From positions 168,541,979-168,605,978 of the forward strand of contig JAIOJX010000032.1 of NCBI GenBank assembly GCA_022376925.1: 64,000 bases of DNA, read 5' to 3'. The translations under genes and the position numbers were made by a program. Each line of letters begins with the position of its first letter. Within the stretch, counting starts at the first letter, position 1. This DNA is from Tragulus kanchil (Eukaryota; Chordata; Mammalia; Artiodactyla; Tragulidae). The notes under the pieces were generated by a model. It saw only the letters and a list, made by a program, of their open reading frames with translations. It did no database searches and was not told the DNA's origin. Positions 22,869 to 34,350 of this stretch are shown piece after piece.

Positions 22869-25054
22869 AAGCTGGCGTCCACACCTCCGCCCTGTGGACA
22901 GCAATGGGCATTTCTCCCAGGTCCGCCTTTACTTCCTCCGGGACCCCGCCTGCACTTCTCTTCTGCCCTATGAGCGCTGCCGGCCTCTCCTCCCTCCCAC
23001 CATGCTCAGGCTCTCCCCCAACACCTCCTGGGGCCTCTCAGTGTGTCCAGTGTCCAACCTGGGCAGGGGGTCGGTGCAGGTGAGCTGAGCACATGGGGGC
23101 CTGGGGCTCCCCTTCCTCAGAGCTCAGAAGTGCAGGGTCTCTTGGCAGCCCTTGCAGGCAGGGAGGGCACTGCGCCCTTCCCGGGGGTCAGGGTGGATCC
23201 TCTGGCCCAGCTCACAGCAGGACGCTGGTGTCCAGCAAGTGCGTGTGGAGTGAGGGGACGGCGGCACGGGGCAGGGCTGAAGGGACGGACATGACCGGCC
23301 TCAAGCCTCCCGGGCCCTCTCCGCATCGTCTCTGGCTGGGGCCTCCCGCTCCCCCTCTCCCTGCGAGGACACCGGCCACGGGCGCCTCGGTCTCGCTTTG
23401 CTCCCTACCCAAGAGCCCCGCTGTCCTGGCCCGGAAGCGTGGGGACCCACAGGCTGCAGGGGTGCAGCAGCGCCTGCCCCGCCGGCTGCCACCCGGCCCC
23501 ATTATCCGACCCCTCTGCGGACCAGCGCCCTGCCGGCCACCGCCGGGGGCCAGCGGGTCCCATTCCCGGCGTGCCCCGGGCCCAGGCTGAGGTGGCCGGG
23601 AGGGGGCCACCGCTGTCGGAGGAGGCATTCACCGCTTCCTGGGGGTGCCCTCCGCCCTCCGCCGGCGGCGCCCGCCCGCCGCAGGACGGCCGCGGGCCGG
23701 GCGCAGGCCGAGGGCGCACACGGGCGCGCAGCGGGGTGCGGACTCGGGGGCCGTGCGGGCCCAGGCCGGGGTGTGTGGGCGGGAGCCTGCCTCCCGCGGC
23801 AGCGTGGCCCACTGCTCTGCAGCGGCAGGAACGCCGGGCCCGGCAGCCGTCCCGGCCGCGCGTGAGGTCCAGGACTCTGCTCGGGCCCGCGCTATCCCCC
23901 TTTCCGTCGTGGGCAGAGGTTCTGCTCAGGACAGCGTTCCTGCACGGAAGGGACCGTGGCCCCACGGAAGCTGGCGTCCACACCTCCGCCCTGTGGACAG
24001 CAATGGGCATTTCTCCCAGGTCCGCCTTTACTTCCTCCGGGACCCGCCTGCACTTCTCTTCTGCCCTATGAGCTGCCGGCCTCTCCTCCCTCCCACCATG
24101 CTCAGGCTCTCCCCCAACACCTCCTGGGGCCTCTCAGTGTGTCCAGTGTCCAACCTGGGCAGGGGGTCGGTGCAGGTGAGCTGAGCACATGGGGGCCTGG
24201 GGCTCCCCTTCCTCAGAGCTCAGAAGTGCAGGGTCTCTTGGCAGCCCTTGCAGGCAGGGAGGGCACTGCGCCCTTCCCGGGGGTCAGGGTGGATCCTCTG
24301 GCCCAGCTCACAGCAGGACGCTGGTGTCCAGCAAGTGCGTGTGGAGTGAGGGGACGGCGGCACGGGGCAGGGCTGAAGGGACGGACATGACCGGCCTCAA
24401 GCCTCCCGGGCCCTCTCCGCATCGTCTCTGGCTGGGGCCTCCCGCTCCCCCTCTCCCTGCGAGGACACCGGCCACGGGCGCCTCGGTCTCGCTTTGCTCC
24501 CTACCCAAGAGCCCCGCTGTCCTGGCCCGGAAGCGTGGGGACCCACAGGCTGCAGGGGTGCAGCAGCGCCTGCCCCGCCGGCTGCCACCCGGCCCCATTA
24601 TCCGACCCCTCTGCGGACCAGCGCCCTGCCGGCCACCGCCGGGGGCCAGCGGGTCCCATTCCCGGCGTGCCCCGGGCCCAGGCTGAGGTGGCCGGGAGGG
24701 GGCCACCGCTGTCGGAGGAGGCATTCACCGCTTCCTGGGGGTGCCCTCCGCCCTCCGCCGGCGGCGCCCGGCCTCTCCAGGAAGGCCGCGGGCCGGGCGC
24801 AGGCCGAGGGCGCACACGGGCGCGCAGCGGGGTGCGGACTCGGGGGCCGTGCGGGCCCAGGCCGGGGTGTGTGGGCGGGAGCCTGCCTCCCGCGGCAGCG
24901 TGGCCCACTGCTCTGCAGCGGCAGGAACGCCGGGCCCGGCAGCCGTCCCGGCCGCGCGTGAGGTCCAGGACTCTGCTCGGGCTCCGCGCTATCCACCTTT
25001 CCGTCGTGGGCAGAGGTTCTGCTCAGGACAGCGTTCCTGCACGGAAGGGACCGT
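22869..25054. repeat. Direct duplication I (copies 22869-23958 and 23968-25054)
   Basis: The offset is 1099 at the start and 1096 after copy 2 loses C from 'gacccc' and GC from 'gagcgctgcc' within 100 bases of the junction. Clustered substitutions lie at 23673-23687 against 24769-24783, and single changes near 23882-23900 against 24978-24996. Nine extra bases separate the copies. No gene was recognised. Confidence 0.92.
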
Positions 25055-25200
25055 GCCGCGCCCCCTCCCCCGGGAAGCGCCCCCGGCGGCTCTAGCGGCT
25101 GGGTGCGCTGGCTCAGCCCCGGCGTGCGGACCCTGAGGGCCTGACCCGGCCCCGCCCCTCTCGTGTCCCCAGTGGGGCGGCGCCCGGTTGGGAAAGGACG
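23500..25200. promoter_or_regulatory. CpG-dense stretch (partly duplicated)
   Basis: CpG doublets are very frequent, for example 'ccgccggcggcgcccgcccg' near 23658 and 'gcgcacacgggcgcgcag' near 23713. About half of the stretch is a copy of the other half, so the real island would be near 0.6-0.7 kb. I see no TATA box, exon or conserved start, and call it only a CpG-island-like region. Confidence 0.35.
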
Positions 25201-25460
25201 CCGCAGGCCGCTGGCAGTCTCGGGTCGGGCAGGGGTTGGGGCAAGGCCTGACCCGACGCGGCGGGTGTGCACCCAGCAGGTGGGCAGGAGAGCAGAGCCA
25301 GAGCCGGGACGCGGACCTGCGCCCAAGGTTTCCCGAGAGCCGGGGGCGTGGCTCCGAGGCTGGTCCTCCTCTTCCCCGGGGAGCCCTCCTGGATTCCCTT
25401 CTTTCTGGCTGGTGGGGCACGTGGTTGAGGCGGAAGGAGCCGTCCCGGGCCAGCTCCAAG

Positions 25461-27644
25461 CCCCACCGGCCGCCCCGAGCGGGAGCTAATTACCGTAATG
25501 AACCTGTGCAGATGAGGAGGCCCAGGGAGAGGGGCTGACTCCGCAGTGGCGGCGCAGAGCAGCCGCACCCCCACGGGCCCCCTCCTCCCCCAGCCTCTGT
25601 CCCTTTGTGGTCAAGGCTGAGGCCAGGACACCTTGGGCTCCTGGGGCAGGGGTGGGGGTGGGGCGAGCCGGGCGGGGCCCAGCTGGCAGGGGGTAGGCCT
25701 CTGGACCCCTAGCGTGAACTGGGGAGGAAGGGCGGGGCTGGCGACTGAGATCACAGGCTGAATGTGGGGAGCAGATCGGGGCCCTAGGTGAGAGGCTGGG
25801 ACCGCTGCTGGCTGGCCGGAGCTCCCAGGGCGTCTGGGGAGCAGGGCTAGGCCCTGGGAGCTGGGGCTCGGAGCCTGGGGGAGGCGGCTGCGAGGCTCTC
25901 CCCTCCGCACCCTCTGCCTTCCCTGTGGCCTGGCTGGCAAGGCCTGGGCGCGCCCGGCTCCCTGGAGTTGGCAAGGACCAAAGGGCGGAAAGCCGTCCTC
26001 CGCCCGCGCCCACTGAGACAGGAATCCGTGGCCCCGGGGGACGGAATCCGCAGCCACATTCCGGTGCCCTGGTCGCCACAAGGCAAGGGTGGGGCCGGGC
26101 TGGAGCGCCAACGCTGGCACCGGGCGTGTGGGAACCCCGCGCTGCCAGCACCTGGGCGGGCAGCCCCGCCTGCCAGCCTGGCTGCGGCCTTTCCTCCTCC
26201 GTCCTCCCTCGCGGGCCTCGCGGGGGCCAGAGTGGGTCCGCGACGCGAGGCGGGTGCTGGGGCTGGGCTCCTCTGTTCGGGGCAGGGTCACCCGCACCGC
26301 CGCGGTAGGCACAGCCCTGAGCCCACCGGGGGTGCCGGGCGGAGGGAGCCCACCTGGGTCTCGGAAGGCACGGGTCCCGTGGCCACCCCGCAGAGGCCAC
26401 GCCGGGCGACAGGAGCCCGGCACGCTCGGGCTGCTTGCACACGCACGCACCCAGCCTGCGGCAGCTTGCTCGCCGGCGGGAAGGCGGGCTCGCTTGTCCC
26501 GGTGGCAGCCCCCGAAGCGCCCCAGAAGAGCGTCCGGGCCGGCCGGGGCAGCGCAACCCCACCGGCCGCCGAGCGGGAGCTAATTACCGTAATGAACCTG
26601 TGCAGATGAGGAGGCCCAGGGAGAGGGGCTGACTCCGCAGTGGCGGCGCAGAGCAGCCGCACCCCCACGGGCCCCCTCCTCCCCCAGCCTCTGTCCCTTT
26701 GTGGTCAAGGCTGAGGCCAGGACACCTTGGGCTCCTGGGGCAGGGGTGGGGGTGGGGCGAGCCGGGCGGGGCCCAGCTGGCAGGGGGTAGGCCTCTGGAC
26801 CCCTAGCGTGAACTGGGGAGGAAGGGCGGGGCTGGCGACTGAGATCACAGGCTGAATGTGGGGAGCAGATCGGGGCCCTAGGTGAGAGGCTGGGACCGCT
26901 GCTGGCTGGCCGGAGCTCCCAGGGCGTCTGGGGAGCAGGGCTAGGCCCTGGGAGCTGGGGCTCGGAGCCTGGGGGAGGTGGCTGCAGGCTCTCCCTCCGC
27001 ACCCTCTGCCTTCCCTGTGGCCTGGCTGGCAAGGCCTGGGCGCGCCGGCTCCCTGGAGTTGGCAAGGACCAAAGGGCGGAAAGCCGTCCTCCGCCCGCGC
27101 CCACTGAGACAGGAATCCGTGGCCCCGGGGGACGGAATCCGCAGCCACATTCCGGTGCCCTGGTCGCCACAAGGCAAGGGTGGGGCCGGGCTGGAGCGCC
27201 AACGCTGGCACCGGGCGTGTGGGAACCCCGCGCTGCCAGCACCTGGGCGGGCAGCCCCGCCTGCCAGCCTGGCTGCGGCCTTTCCTCCTCCGTCCTCCCT
27301 CGCGGGCCTCGCGGGGGCCAGAGTGGGTCCGCGACGCGAGGCGGGTGCTGGGGCTGGGCTCCTCTGTTCGGGGCAGGGTCACCCGCACCGCCGCGGTAGG
27401 CACAGCCCTGAGCCCACCGGGGGTGCCGGGCGGAGGGAGCCCACCTGGGTCTCGGAAGGCACGGGTCCCGTGGCCACCCCGCAGAGGCCACGCCGGGCGA
27501 CAGGAGCCCGGCACGCTCGGGCTGCTTGCACACGCACGCACCCAGCCTGCGGCAGCTTGCTCGCCGGCGGGAAGGCGGGCTCGCTTGTCCCGGTGGCAGC
27601 CCCCGAAGCGCCCCAGAAGAGCGTCCGTGCCGGCCGGGGCAGCG
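25461..27644. repeat. Direct duplication J (copies 25461-26553 and 26557-27644)
   Basis: The offset is 1096, then 1094, then 1091. The early loss is CC in 'ccgccccgagc' (25472) against 'ccgccgagc' (26568). Further losses near 26978-27000 affect 'gcggctgcgaggctctcccc'. One G/T difference lies near the end (26535 against 27627). The long minus-strand frames here, over 350 codons, are extended by the duplication and have no domain. Confidence 0.9.
25488..25535 (+). mobile_element. MIR-like SINE scrap (second copy 26582-26629)
   Basis: The stretch around 'cagatgaggaggcccaggga' (25509) resembles the widespread MIR core-region block of the type 'cagatgaggaaactgaggcc'. It is only about 50 bases long, so the call is tentative. 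Confidence 0.35.
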
Positions 27645-27714
27645 CTGAGCTCCCTGCAGCCCCCGGGCCTGTGGAGGGGTGGCCTCCAGAGGCCCCTGTG
27701 CGCCGGGGCGGGGC

Positions 27715-29902
27715 GGAGCCCTGCTCTGGGGGAGCGCTCTGACCAGCCGCTGGCCCTGCCCGGCCAAAGCGAGGCCCTCACCCTCAGATTACAGGTGGAG
27801 AAACGGTGGCCCAGAGAGGACACGTGACTTTCCCAAAGCCACACAGCAAGGTGGAGACAACACAGCAGAATCACGGTGGACTTGAAGGACCCCTGGAGAC
27901 CCGAACCTTGCTTTCCCGAGAGCCAGGGTGGGTGGCGTCGCCATCGTTGGCCTCAGTCTCCTCACCTGGGGAGTGGGCTTGCAGTAACCACATGGCAGAG
28001 CCCTCAAGAAGTCCAGGAGAGGCCAGCCAGCAGTCAGTGTCTCCTGTCCCCAGTGCCCACTCCGGCTCCTAGAGGCTCTGACGCGCCAGGGCCCCACATC
28101 CGAAACGAGGCACCCCCTGGTGGCCACTGGCGGCGAGAGGCGCCGTCCTCCGCCCGTGGTGATGGACGGACCTGGGTCAGATGGGGGAGAAGCGACCTGC
28201 AGAGGACAAGGGGGAAGAAGGCAGGCCCCGGGGGCGCAGGGCCAGGGGGCTGCTGGGCTGGAGGGCCCGTGCAGGGGGCGGTCAGGAGCTGGCAGGGAGG
28301 TGAAGGCAGCTGGGGGCCACTGTGGCTGAGGGACCGTGTGCCCTGGAGGGCGGCTGCAGGGAGGCAGGGACCGGCGTGCGGTCCCCACGCGAGGGGCGGT
28401 GCTCAGCCGAGGCCTCGGCGGGGCCGGGTCACCGAGGGCTTCAGGAAACGGGGCTGCCCGCCCCCTTTCAGACCCCAGTGCAGGCACCCGGGGCGGTCTC
28501 CCTTCTTCCTCCGTCCTTGGAGGCCTATCTGACCCTCGCTGGTCCCCCAGGAGGCCCCAGAGCACTGGCCTGGGAGGCCCAGGGTGCTGTTGACTGGGAC
28601 TTAGGGGAGTGAACGGACGGCGGCCCTCCTGGGCTGCGCCTGTCTCCCCGCTCGGGCCTGGGTCCGGGGCCCCGAGCCGCCTCCAGGCAGAGCGGGGAGG
28701 CTGGGCGGGTCAGGGACGGGAGGGATGAGGCTGAGGGAGACTCAGCTCAGGGTCATCCGCGCCCCAAAGCCCAGTGGGGCGGACAGAAAGGAGCCTTGAA
28801 GGGCAAGGAGCCCTGCTCTGGGGAGCGCTCTGACCAGCCGCTGGCCCTGCCCGAAAGCGAGGCCCTCACCCTCAGATTACAGGTGGAGAAACGGTGGCCC
28901 AGAGAGGACACGTGACTTTCCCAAAGCCACACAGCAAGGTGGAGACAACACAGCAGAATCACGGTGGACTTGAAGGACCCCTGGAGACCCGAACCTTGCT
29001 TTCCCGAGAGCCAGGGTGGGTGGCGTCGCCATCGTTGGCCTCAGTCTCCTCACCTGGGGAGTGGGCTTGCAGTAACCACATGGCAGAGCCCTCAAGAAGT
29101 CCAGGAGAGGCCAGCCAGCAGTCAGTGTCTCCTGTCCCCAGTGCCCACTCCGGCTCCTAGAGGCTCTGACGCGCCAGGGCCCCACATCCGAAACGAGGCA
29201 CCCCCTGGTGGCCACTGGCGGCGAGAGGCGCCGTCCTCCGCCCGTGGTGATGGACGGACCTGGGTCAGATGGGGGAGAAGCGACCTGCAGAGGACAAGGG
29301 GGAAGAAGGCAGGCCCCGGGGGCGCAGGGCCAGGGGGCTGCTGGGCTGGAGGGCCCGTGCAGGGGGCGGTCAGGAGCTGGCAGGGAGGTGAAGGCAGCTG
29401 GGGGCCACTGTGGCTGAGGGACCGTGTGCCCTGGAGGGCGGCTGCAGGGAGGCAGGGACCGGCGTGCGGTCCCCACGCGAGGGGCGGTGCTCAGCCGAGG
29501 CCTCGGCGGGGCCGGGTCACCGAGGGCTTCAGGAAACGGGGCTGCCCGCCCCCTTTCAGACCCCAGTGCAGGCACCCGGGGCGGTCTCCCTTCTTCCTCC
29601 GTCCTTGGAGGCCTATCTGACCCTCGCTGGTCCCCCAGGAGGCCCCAGAGCACTGGCCTGGGAGGCCCAGGGTGCTGTTGACTGGGACTTAGGGGAGTGA
29701 ACGGACGGCGGCCCTCCTGGGCTGCGCCTGTCTCCCCGCTCGGGCCTGGGTCCGGGGCCCCGAGCCGCCTCTCCAGGCAGAGCGGGGAGGCTGGGCGGGT
29801 CAGGGACGGGAGGGATGAGGCTGAGGGGAGACTCAGCTCAGGGTCATCCGCCGGCCTCCAAAGCCCAGTGGGGGCGGACAGAAAGGAGCCTTGAAGGGCA
29901 AG
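27715..29902. repeat. Direct duplication K (copies 27715-28808 and 28807-29902)
   Basis: The offset is 1092, then 1088. Copy 2 is contracted at its start ('ctctgggggagcg' to 'ctctggggagcg', 'ccggccaaagc' to 'ccgaaagc'). Copy 1 is contracted at its end (near 28683 'cctccagg' against 'cctctccagg', and 28757-28785 against 29849-29876). The middle 900 bases show no difference that I could find. Confidence 0.92.
27788..27870 (+). mobile_element. MIR SINE fragment (second copy 28876-28958)
   Basis: 'acaggtggagaaacggtggc', 'ccagagaggacacgtgactt' and 'tcccaaagccacacagcaag' follow the MIR consensus order. This is an ancient mammalian SINE with no coding role. Confidence 0.7.
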
Positions 29903-30511
29903 GGTCACAGGCCCAAGAGGGGCTGGGCCCGTCTGTGGCATCCCGCTGGCCTTTGGGTAAAGGGCTGGACTGGGGCTCAGGGACACCTGCCTGGCCTCTG
30001 GGCACAGGGCAAGGGACACAGCTTGGCTAGTAGCCTGTGCCCCTGCGCCTTCCACTGCCAGCCCTGGCGGGGGAGCAGGGTGTGGGGTGGGGCGCGCGTA
30101 GGTCGAGGAAGCCACCTTGGGCTAGGTGTGGGGAGAGGGGCGCTCCCGGGTTCCCTCGGGAGGGGCGACATGCACCTAGGACCTCTGGCTCTGGCGGGGA
30201 CAGCCCCCTGCTGACCCAGAGCACCCCTCCTCTCCAGGACCAGTCAGTCGTGGCCTTTGGGGAGTGCCCCGCCCCCTGCCACCCGGGGCACCCATGACCA
30301 GCGGGGGTTCCTGTGACCGGCTCCCCATCCTGGGCTGTGCTGTCACCTGAGCCCGGGGAGCCCCTCGGCCTGGGAGGTGAGCTGGGCTGGAGACCTGTGC
30401 CCGGGCACAGGCTTGCCCTCCCCAGGAGCTGGGCCGACCGGCCGCACGAGCCTGGACCCCAGATGGCAAAGAGCTCCCCGGGGAAGCCTGACCAGGCGGA
30501 CAAGGGGCCAA
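29903..30511. other. GC-rich unique sequence, no gene seen
   Basis: Nothing recognisable was found. Open frames on both strands are low-complexity (Gly, Ala, Arg, Pro, Ser). It is one of the longer stretches without a duplicate copy. Confidence 0.5.
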
Positions 30512-30696
30512 GTTGCTCCGGTCATGCCCAGCTCTTTGCGACCCCGTACACTGTAGCCCACCAGGCTCCTCTGTCCCGAGAATTCTCCAGGCAAGAATAC
30601 TGGCGTGGTGCCAGGTCCTCCCCTAGGGGATCTTAGAACCTGGGTCTCCCTCATTGCAGGTGGGTTCTTTCCCGTCGGAGCCACCAGGGAAGCCCC
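30512..30696 (-). mobile_element. Bov-tA/BOV-A2 SINE
   Basis: Antisense order: 'gctctttgcgaccccgtaca', 'gcccaccaggctcctctgtc', 'gcaagaatactggcgtggtg', then the inverted tRNA-derived head ending 'gccaccagggaagcccc' at 30680-30696. The length of about 185 bases fits a single-monomer Bov-tA element. It inserted close to the CHR SINE at 30776. Confidence 0.85.
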
Positions 30697-30775
30697 GAGC
30701 GGGGAAGAGGGGCTGACGAGCCTGGGGGCCCAACGTCCCCAGGGACTGGCACCTGTGACCCCCCATTGCATTCTT

Positions 30776-31099
30776 TTTTTTTTTAAGATTTATTTATTTA
30801 TTTTGGGCGGGGGTCAGGTTGGGGAGGGAGGGGAGCGGGCGGGCCACTTCTATTGGTCTTTCTCTATTTTCATCCGTCTTTGTTCTTTGGCTCCTGTGGG
30901 CCTCCCATCGCAGTGGCCTCTGTTGTCGCAGAGCGCCGGCTCTGGGCGCATGCGCGCCAGAGCTCTGGCTCGGTAACTGGACACATCGGTCCAGCCGCTC
31001 CGCTTGGCACGTGGGATCCTCCCAGGCCAGGGATCGAACCAGCGCCCCTTGCACTGCAAGGCGGTGTCCTTACCCCCGGACCACCAGGGGAAGCCCCCC
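30776..31099 (-). mobile_element. CHR-type SINE with target-site duplication
   Basis: The complete antisense copy has a T run plus 'aagatttatttatttatttt', the GC-rich module 'gggcgggggtcaggttgggg', a body, and the inverted tRNA head ending 'caccaggggaagcccc'. Flanking repeats 'ccccccattgcattctt' lie at 30759-30775 and about 31100-31116. The C run at 31094-31106 comes from the head meeting the target copy. It is about 93 per cent identical by eye to the copies at 10352 and 61491. Confidence 0.9.
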
Positions 31100-31116
31100 C
31101 CCCCCATTGCATTCTT

Positions 31117-32039
31117 ACAAACCCTCACGGAGACCCATGGGTGTACACACACACTGCCACGGGCACACGGACACAGGCGTGCAGAGTGAACACATGGGCA
31201 CGCCAGCAGCCACCGAGCCTCGCCTTCACGCAGCACACTGGCGACCCATCCCCACAGGTGCTTGTGAAGGGACCCAGAGCAGCGGGGAGGGGGCTCCGTG
31301 CTTGGGTCCCGCAGCCAGTCTGCCCCCACTCAAGCCGCCCTCACCAGGGATTCACCGCATGTCCGTTCAAAGGCTGTTTATCTATCATCTCCCGGAACTG
31401 AGGAACCCTCTAGTGAGGGAAGAAACGTGCCTCGCAGAGGGGGCCATCGAGGCAGCTGGGGTTCACACCGGTGCTCCAGGTGGGAGCTGCTGGGCGGCGA
31501 GCGCGGGACGCGCAGGGGCGGCCGGCGGCGGCAGCCGGAGGAACCCGGCCAGGCGGCTTCCGGAGCAGGAGGAGGTGGCGCGCCCCGCCCCGTCCGGGGG
31601 GCCGGCCGCTTCTCGCCCCGCGGGCTGGGGCCGGCTCAGGGCGGAGGGGTCACGGAGGCCGCCGCCTCCCGGGAATTCCAGGCGCGTGTGTCAGCGCGCT
31701 CGGCCCCGCCGCCCCCTCGGCCCCCTCGGCGGCTTGGCGCCGAGGGCGAGATTCCCGAGGGGGCGGAGGCGGCCCCCCAGGATTAGGCGGGGTCGGGGCC
31801 CAGCCTTGCGCCCCCAGAGCGGCCGGGCAGGAGGCGGTCTCCCTTTCACCCGCTCTAAGGTGCCGCACCGCTCCCCGGGGAAGGGGCGGGAGGGCAGCCT
31901 CGGGAAGCCGCCGCCCCCGGCCTGGGTGGCCGCACGTGCGCCGGGAACTCTCCTCGCCTTGGGGGGCGGGCCCTGCCCTGCCAGACAGACGGAGACCCTC
32001 TAGGTCACGGCCATCCAGCTATTTCTGTGCAAACCTCTG
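31117..32039. promoter_or_regulatory. Unique sequence passing into a CpG island-like stretch (about 31470-33150)
   Basis: From about 31470 the sequence is dense in CpG ('gcgcgggacgcgcaggggcg' near 31500, 'gccggcggcggcagccggag' near 31520). It stays so to about 33150, apart from the MIR at 32040. The size and strength fit a CpG-island promoter, but I found no exon, start codon context or splice donor tied to it. Continuation beyond 33260 is a duplicate copy. Confidence 0.35.
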
Positions 32040-32195
32040 GAGGAGCTGGGGGCGCCTGTGTGCATCTTGGGCGCCAATCCCTGTCGGGCCTCGATTTTCG
32101 CACTGTAAAATGGGAACCAGAGCGGGACCTACCGCCCAGAGTATCCTGCAATAGACGACGCTGCGGCGAACGCCGCCAGTGCCTGGGATGGGGCC
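32040..32195 (-). mobile_element. MIR SINE, antisense
   Basis: 'tcgattttcgcactgtaaaa' followed by 'tgggaaccagagcgggacct' and 'accgcccagagtatcctgca' (32091-32150) follows the inverted MIR consensus ('tcatctgtaaaatggg' block and the region after it). It is old and decayed. Confidence 0.65.
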
Positions 32196-34350
32196 CTACC
32201 TGGGAACCCCGGGGGTCGCGGCCCCCTCCGGCCCGTTAGTGCGGGGACCCAGGACACCCGCGGGCCCTGAGCCTCCGCCCTGACCGCCCTGGCTCGCTCG
32301 GGGGCTGCCCGGAGCCCCCTCCGGCCCGCATAAACCTAAGTCTCTCCCCGCCCCAGGCCGGCCCTGGCGCTGCTCAGCCAGCGGTCTCGACAGGTCCCGG
32401 CGCGCCCAGGCCTGCCGCGGGGTGAGGGTGGCTGGGCGCGGGCGGGGGTAGGGGCCCGGAGGTGGGCGGGGGCGGCTCCAGGCCGGGGAGGGGATGGAAG
32501 GGGCAGGATGGAGGCGCCGAGGGTGGGACTGGGAGGCTCCGCGGGTCCAGGCGGAGGGGCTGGGGCGCCTTAGGGAGGAGGGTCTAGACGGATGAGGGGA
32601 GGAGCAGAAGGAGGAGGAGGGGAGGGGTCGCGGGACGACGGAGAGCCCTGGACCCTCCGGACCCTCCGGCGGCTGCCGCGCCCCCGTTTCACCGCGAGGA
32701 GGAGCTGGGTCCAGACCTGCAGCGCATCAGCGGGGCGCGGGCTCAGGGTTTGTGTCCGAGGCCCCGGGTGCTGCGGGGTCCCTCGGGCCGCTCCTGCGAA
32801 CGCCAACGGCACGAAGGCGCGTGGGGAAAGCAAGGCGTGGACGCTGGCCGGCCAAGCCGGCGATCCTGGACCCCACCTCCGCCTTCGCCTGCCCAGACCG
32901 CCGCCTCCCGGGTAGGGCCCCGCGGGCGTCCAGAGGGAGCCCCGGAGCGAGGCCCGGGCGCAATGCCGACCTTGGCCAGCAGGCGGCTCGGTGGGCCGGA
33001 GCCGACCGGGTTCCCCAGGCCGGTTCTTCCCGCGCCGCCTCCCGGGATCACCGGTGCGGACCCCTGCCCCGAGCCCTCGCCGCATCCGGAAGTTTCTCAG
33101 GAAAGGTATAGGGAGAAGGCTGCGGGGGCGCTAGGTGGATGAACTTGGAGAGCCCAGCCGCGTCTCTAGGAGGTGACTTTAAGCACCTGGCTCAGGCGCG
33201 GCCTTTGCTCCCCCTGTGAAATGGCCGAGCCAAGGGGAGTGAGGGAGAGAGCATGGGGGCTTTGCACGGCCGCCCCCCAGTGGGATGGGGCCCTACCTGG
33301 GAACCCTGGGGTCGCGGCCCCTCCGGCCCGTTAGTGGGGACCCAGGACACCGCGGGCCCTGAGCCTCCGCCCTGACCGCCCTGGCTCGCTCGGGGCTGCC
33401 CGGACCCCCTCCGGCCCGCATAAACCTAAGTCTCTCCCGCCCCAGGCCGGCCCTGGCGCTGCTCAGCCAGCGGTCTCGACAGGTCCCGGCGCGCCCAGGC
33501 CTGCCGCGGGGTGAGGGTGGCTGGGCGCGGGCGGGGGTAGGGGCCCGGAGGTGGGCGGGGCGGCTCCGGGCCCGGGCGAGGGGATGGAAGGGGCAGGATG
33601 GAGGCGCCGAGGGTGGGACTGGGAGGCTCCGCGGGTCCAGGCGGAGGGGCTGGGGCGCCTTAGGGAGGAGGGTCTAGACGGATGAGGGGAGGAGCAGAAG
33701 GAGGAGGAGGGGAGGGGTCGCGGGACGACGGAGAGCCCTGGACCCTCCGGACCCTCCGGCGGCTGCCGCGCCCCCGTTTCACCGCGAGGAGGAGCTGGGT
33801 CCAGACCTGCAGCGCATCAGCGGGGCGCGGGCTCAGGGTTTGTGTCCGAGGCCCCGGGTGCTGCGGGGTCCCTCGGGCCGCTCCTGCGAACGCCAACGGC
33901 ACGAAGGCGCGTGGGGAAAGCAAGGCGTGGACGCTGGCCGGCCAAGCCGGCGATCCTGGACCCCACCTCCGCCTTCGCCTGCCCAGACCGCCGCCTCCCG
34001 GGTAGGGCCCCGCGGGCGTCCAGAGGGAGCCCCGGAGCGAGGCCCGGGCGCAATGCCGACCTTGGCCAGCAGGCGGCTCGGTGGGCCGGAGCCGACCGGG
34101 TTCCCCAGGCCGGTTCTTCCCGCGCCGCCTCCCGGGATCACCGGTGCGGACCCCTGCCCCGAGCCCTCGCCGCATCCGGAAGTTTCTCAGGAAAGGTATA
34201 GGGAGAAGGCTGCGGGGGCGCTAGGTGGATGAACTTGGAGAGCCCAGCCGCGTCTCTAGGAGGTGACTTTAAGCACCTGGCTCAGGCGCGGCCTTTGCTC
34301 CCCCTGTGAAATGGCCGAGCCAAGGGGAGTGAGGGAGAGAGCATGGGGGG
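32176..34350. repeat. Direct duplication L (copies about 32176-33262 and about 33277-34350)
   Basis: The offset is 1097 at 'gggatggggccctacc' (32185/33282) and 1090 from about 32570 on. All seven lost bases are homopolymer or doublet contractions in the first 250 bases of copy 2 (33290-33560). Copy 1 ends in a scrambled edge (33254-33276), where 'gcatgggggctttgcacggc' faces 'gcatggggggcctctgcgcg' of copy 2. Confidence 0.9.
33172..33225 (-). mobile_element. MIR-like scrap (copies 34262-34315 and 35349-35402)
   Basis: 'ggtgactttaagcacctggc' followed by 'tttgctccccctgtgaaatg' resembles the inverted MIR 3' core ('gcaagtcacttaacctc' to 'ctgtaaaatgg'). It is present three times because duplications L and M overlap. 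Confidence 0.4.
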
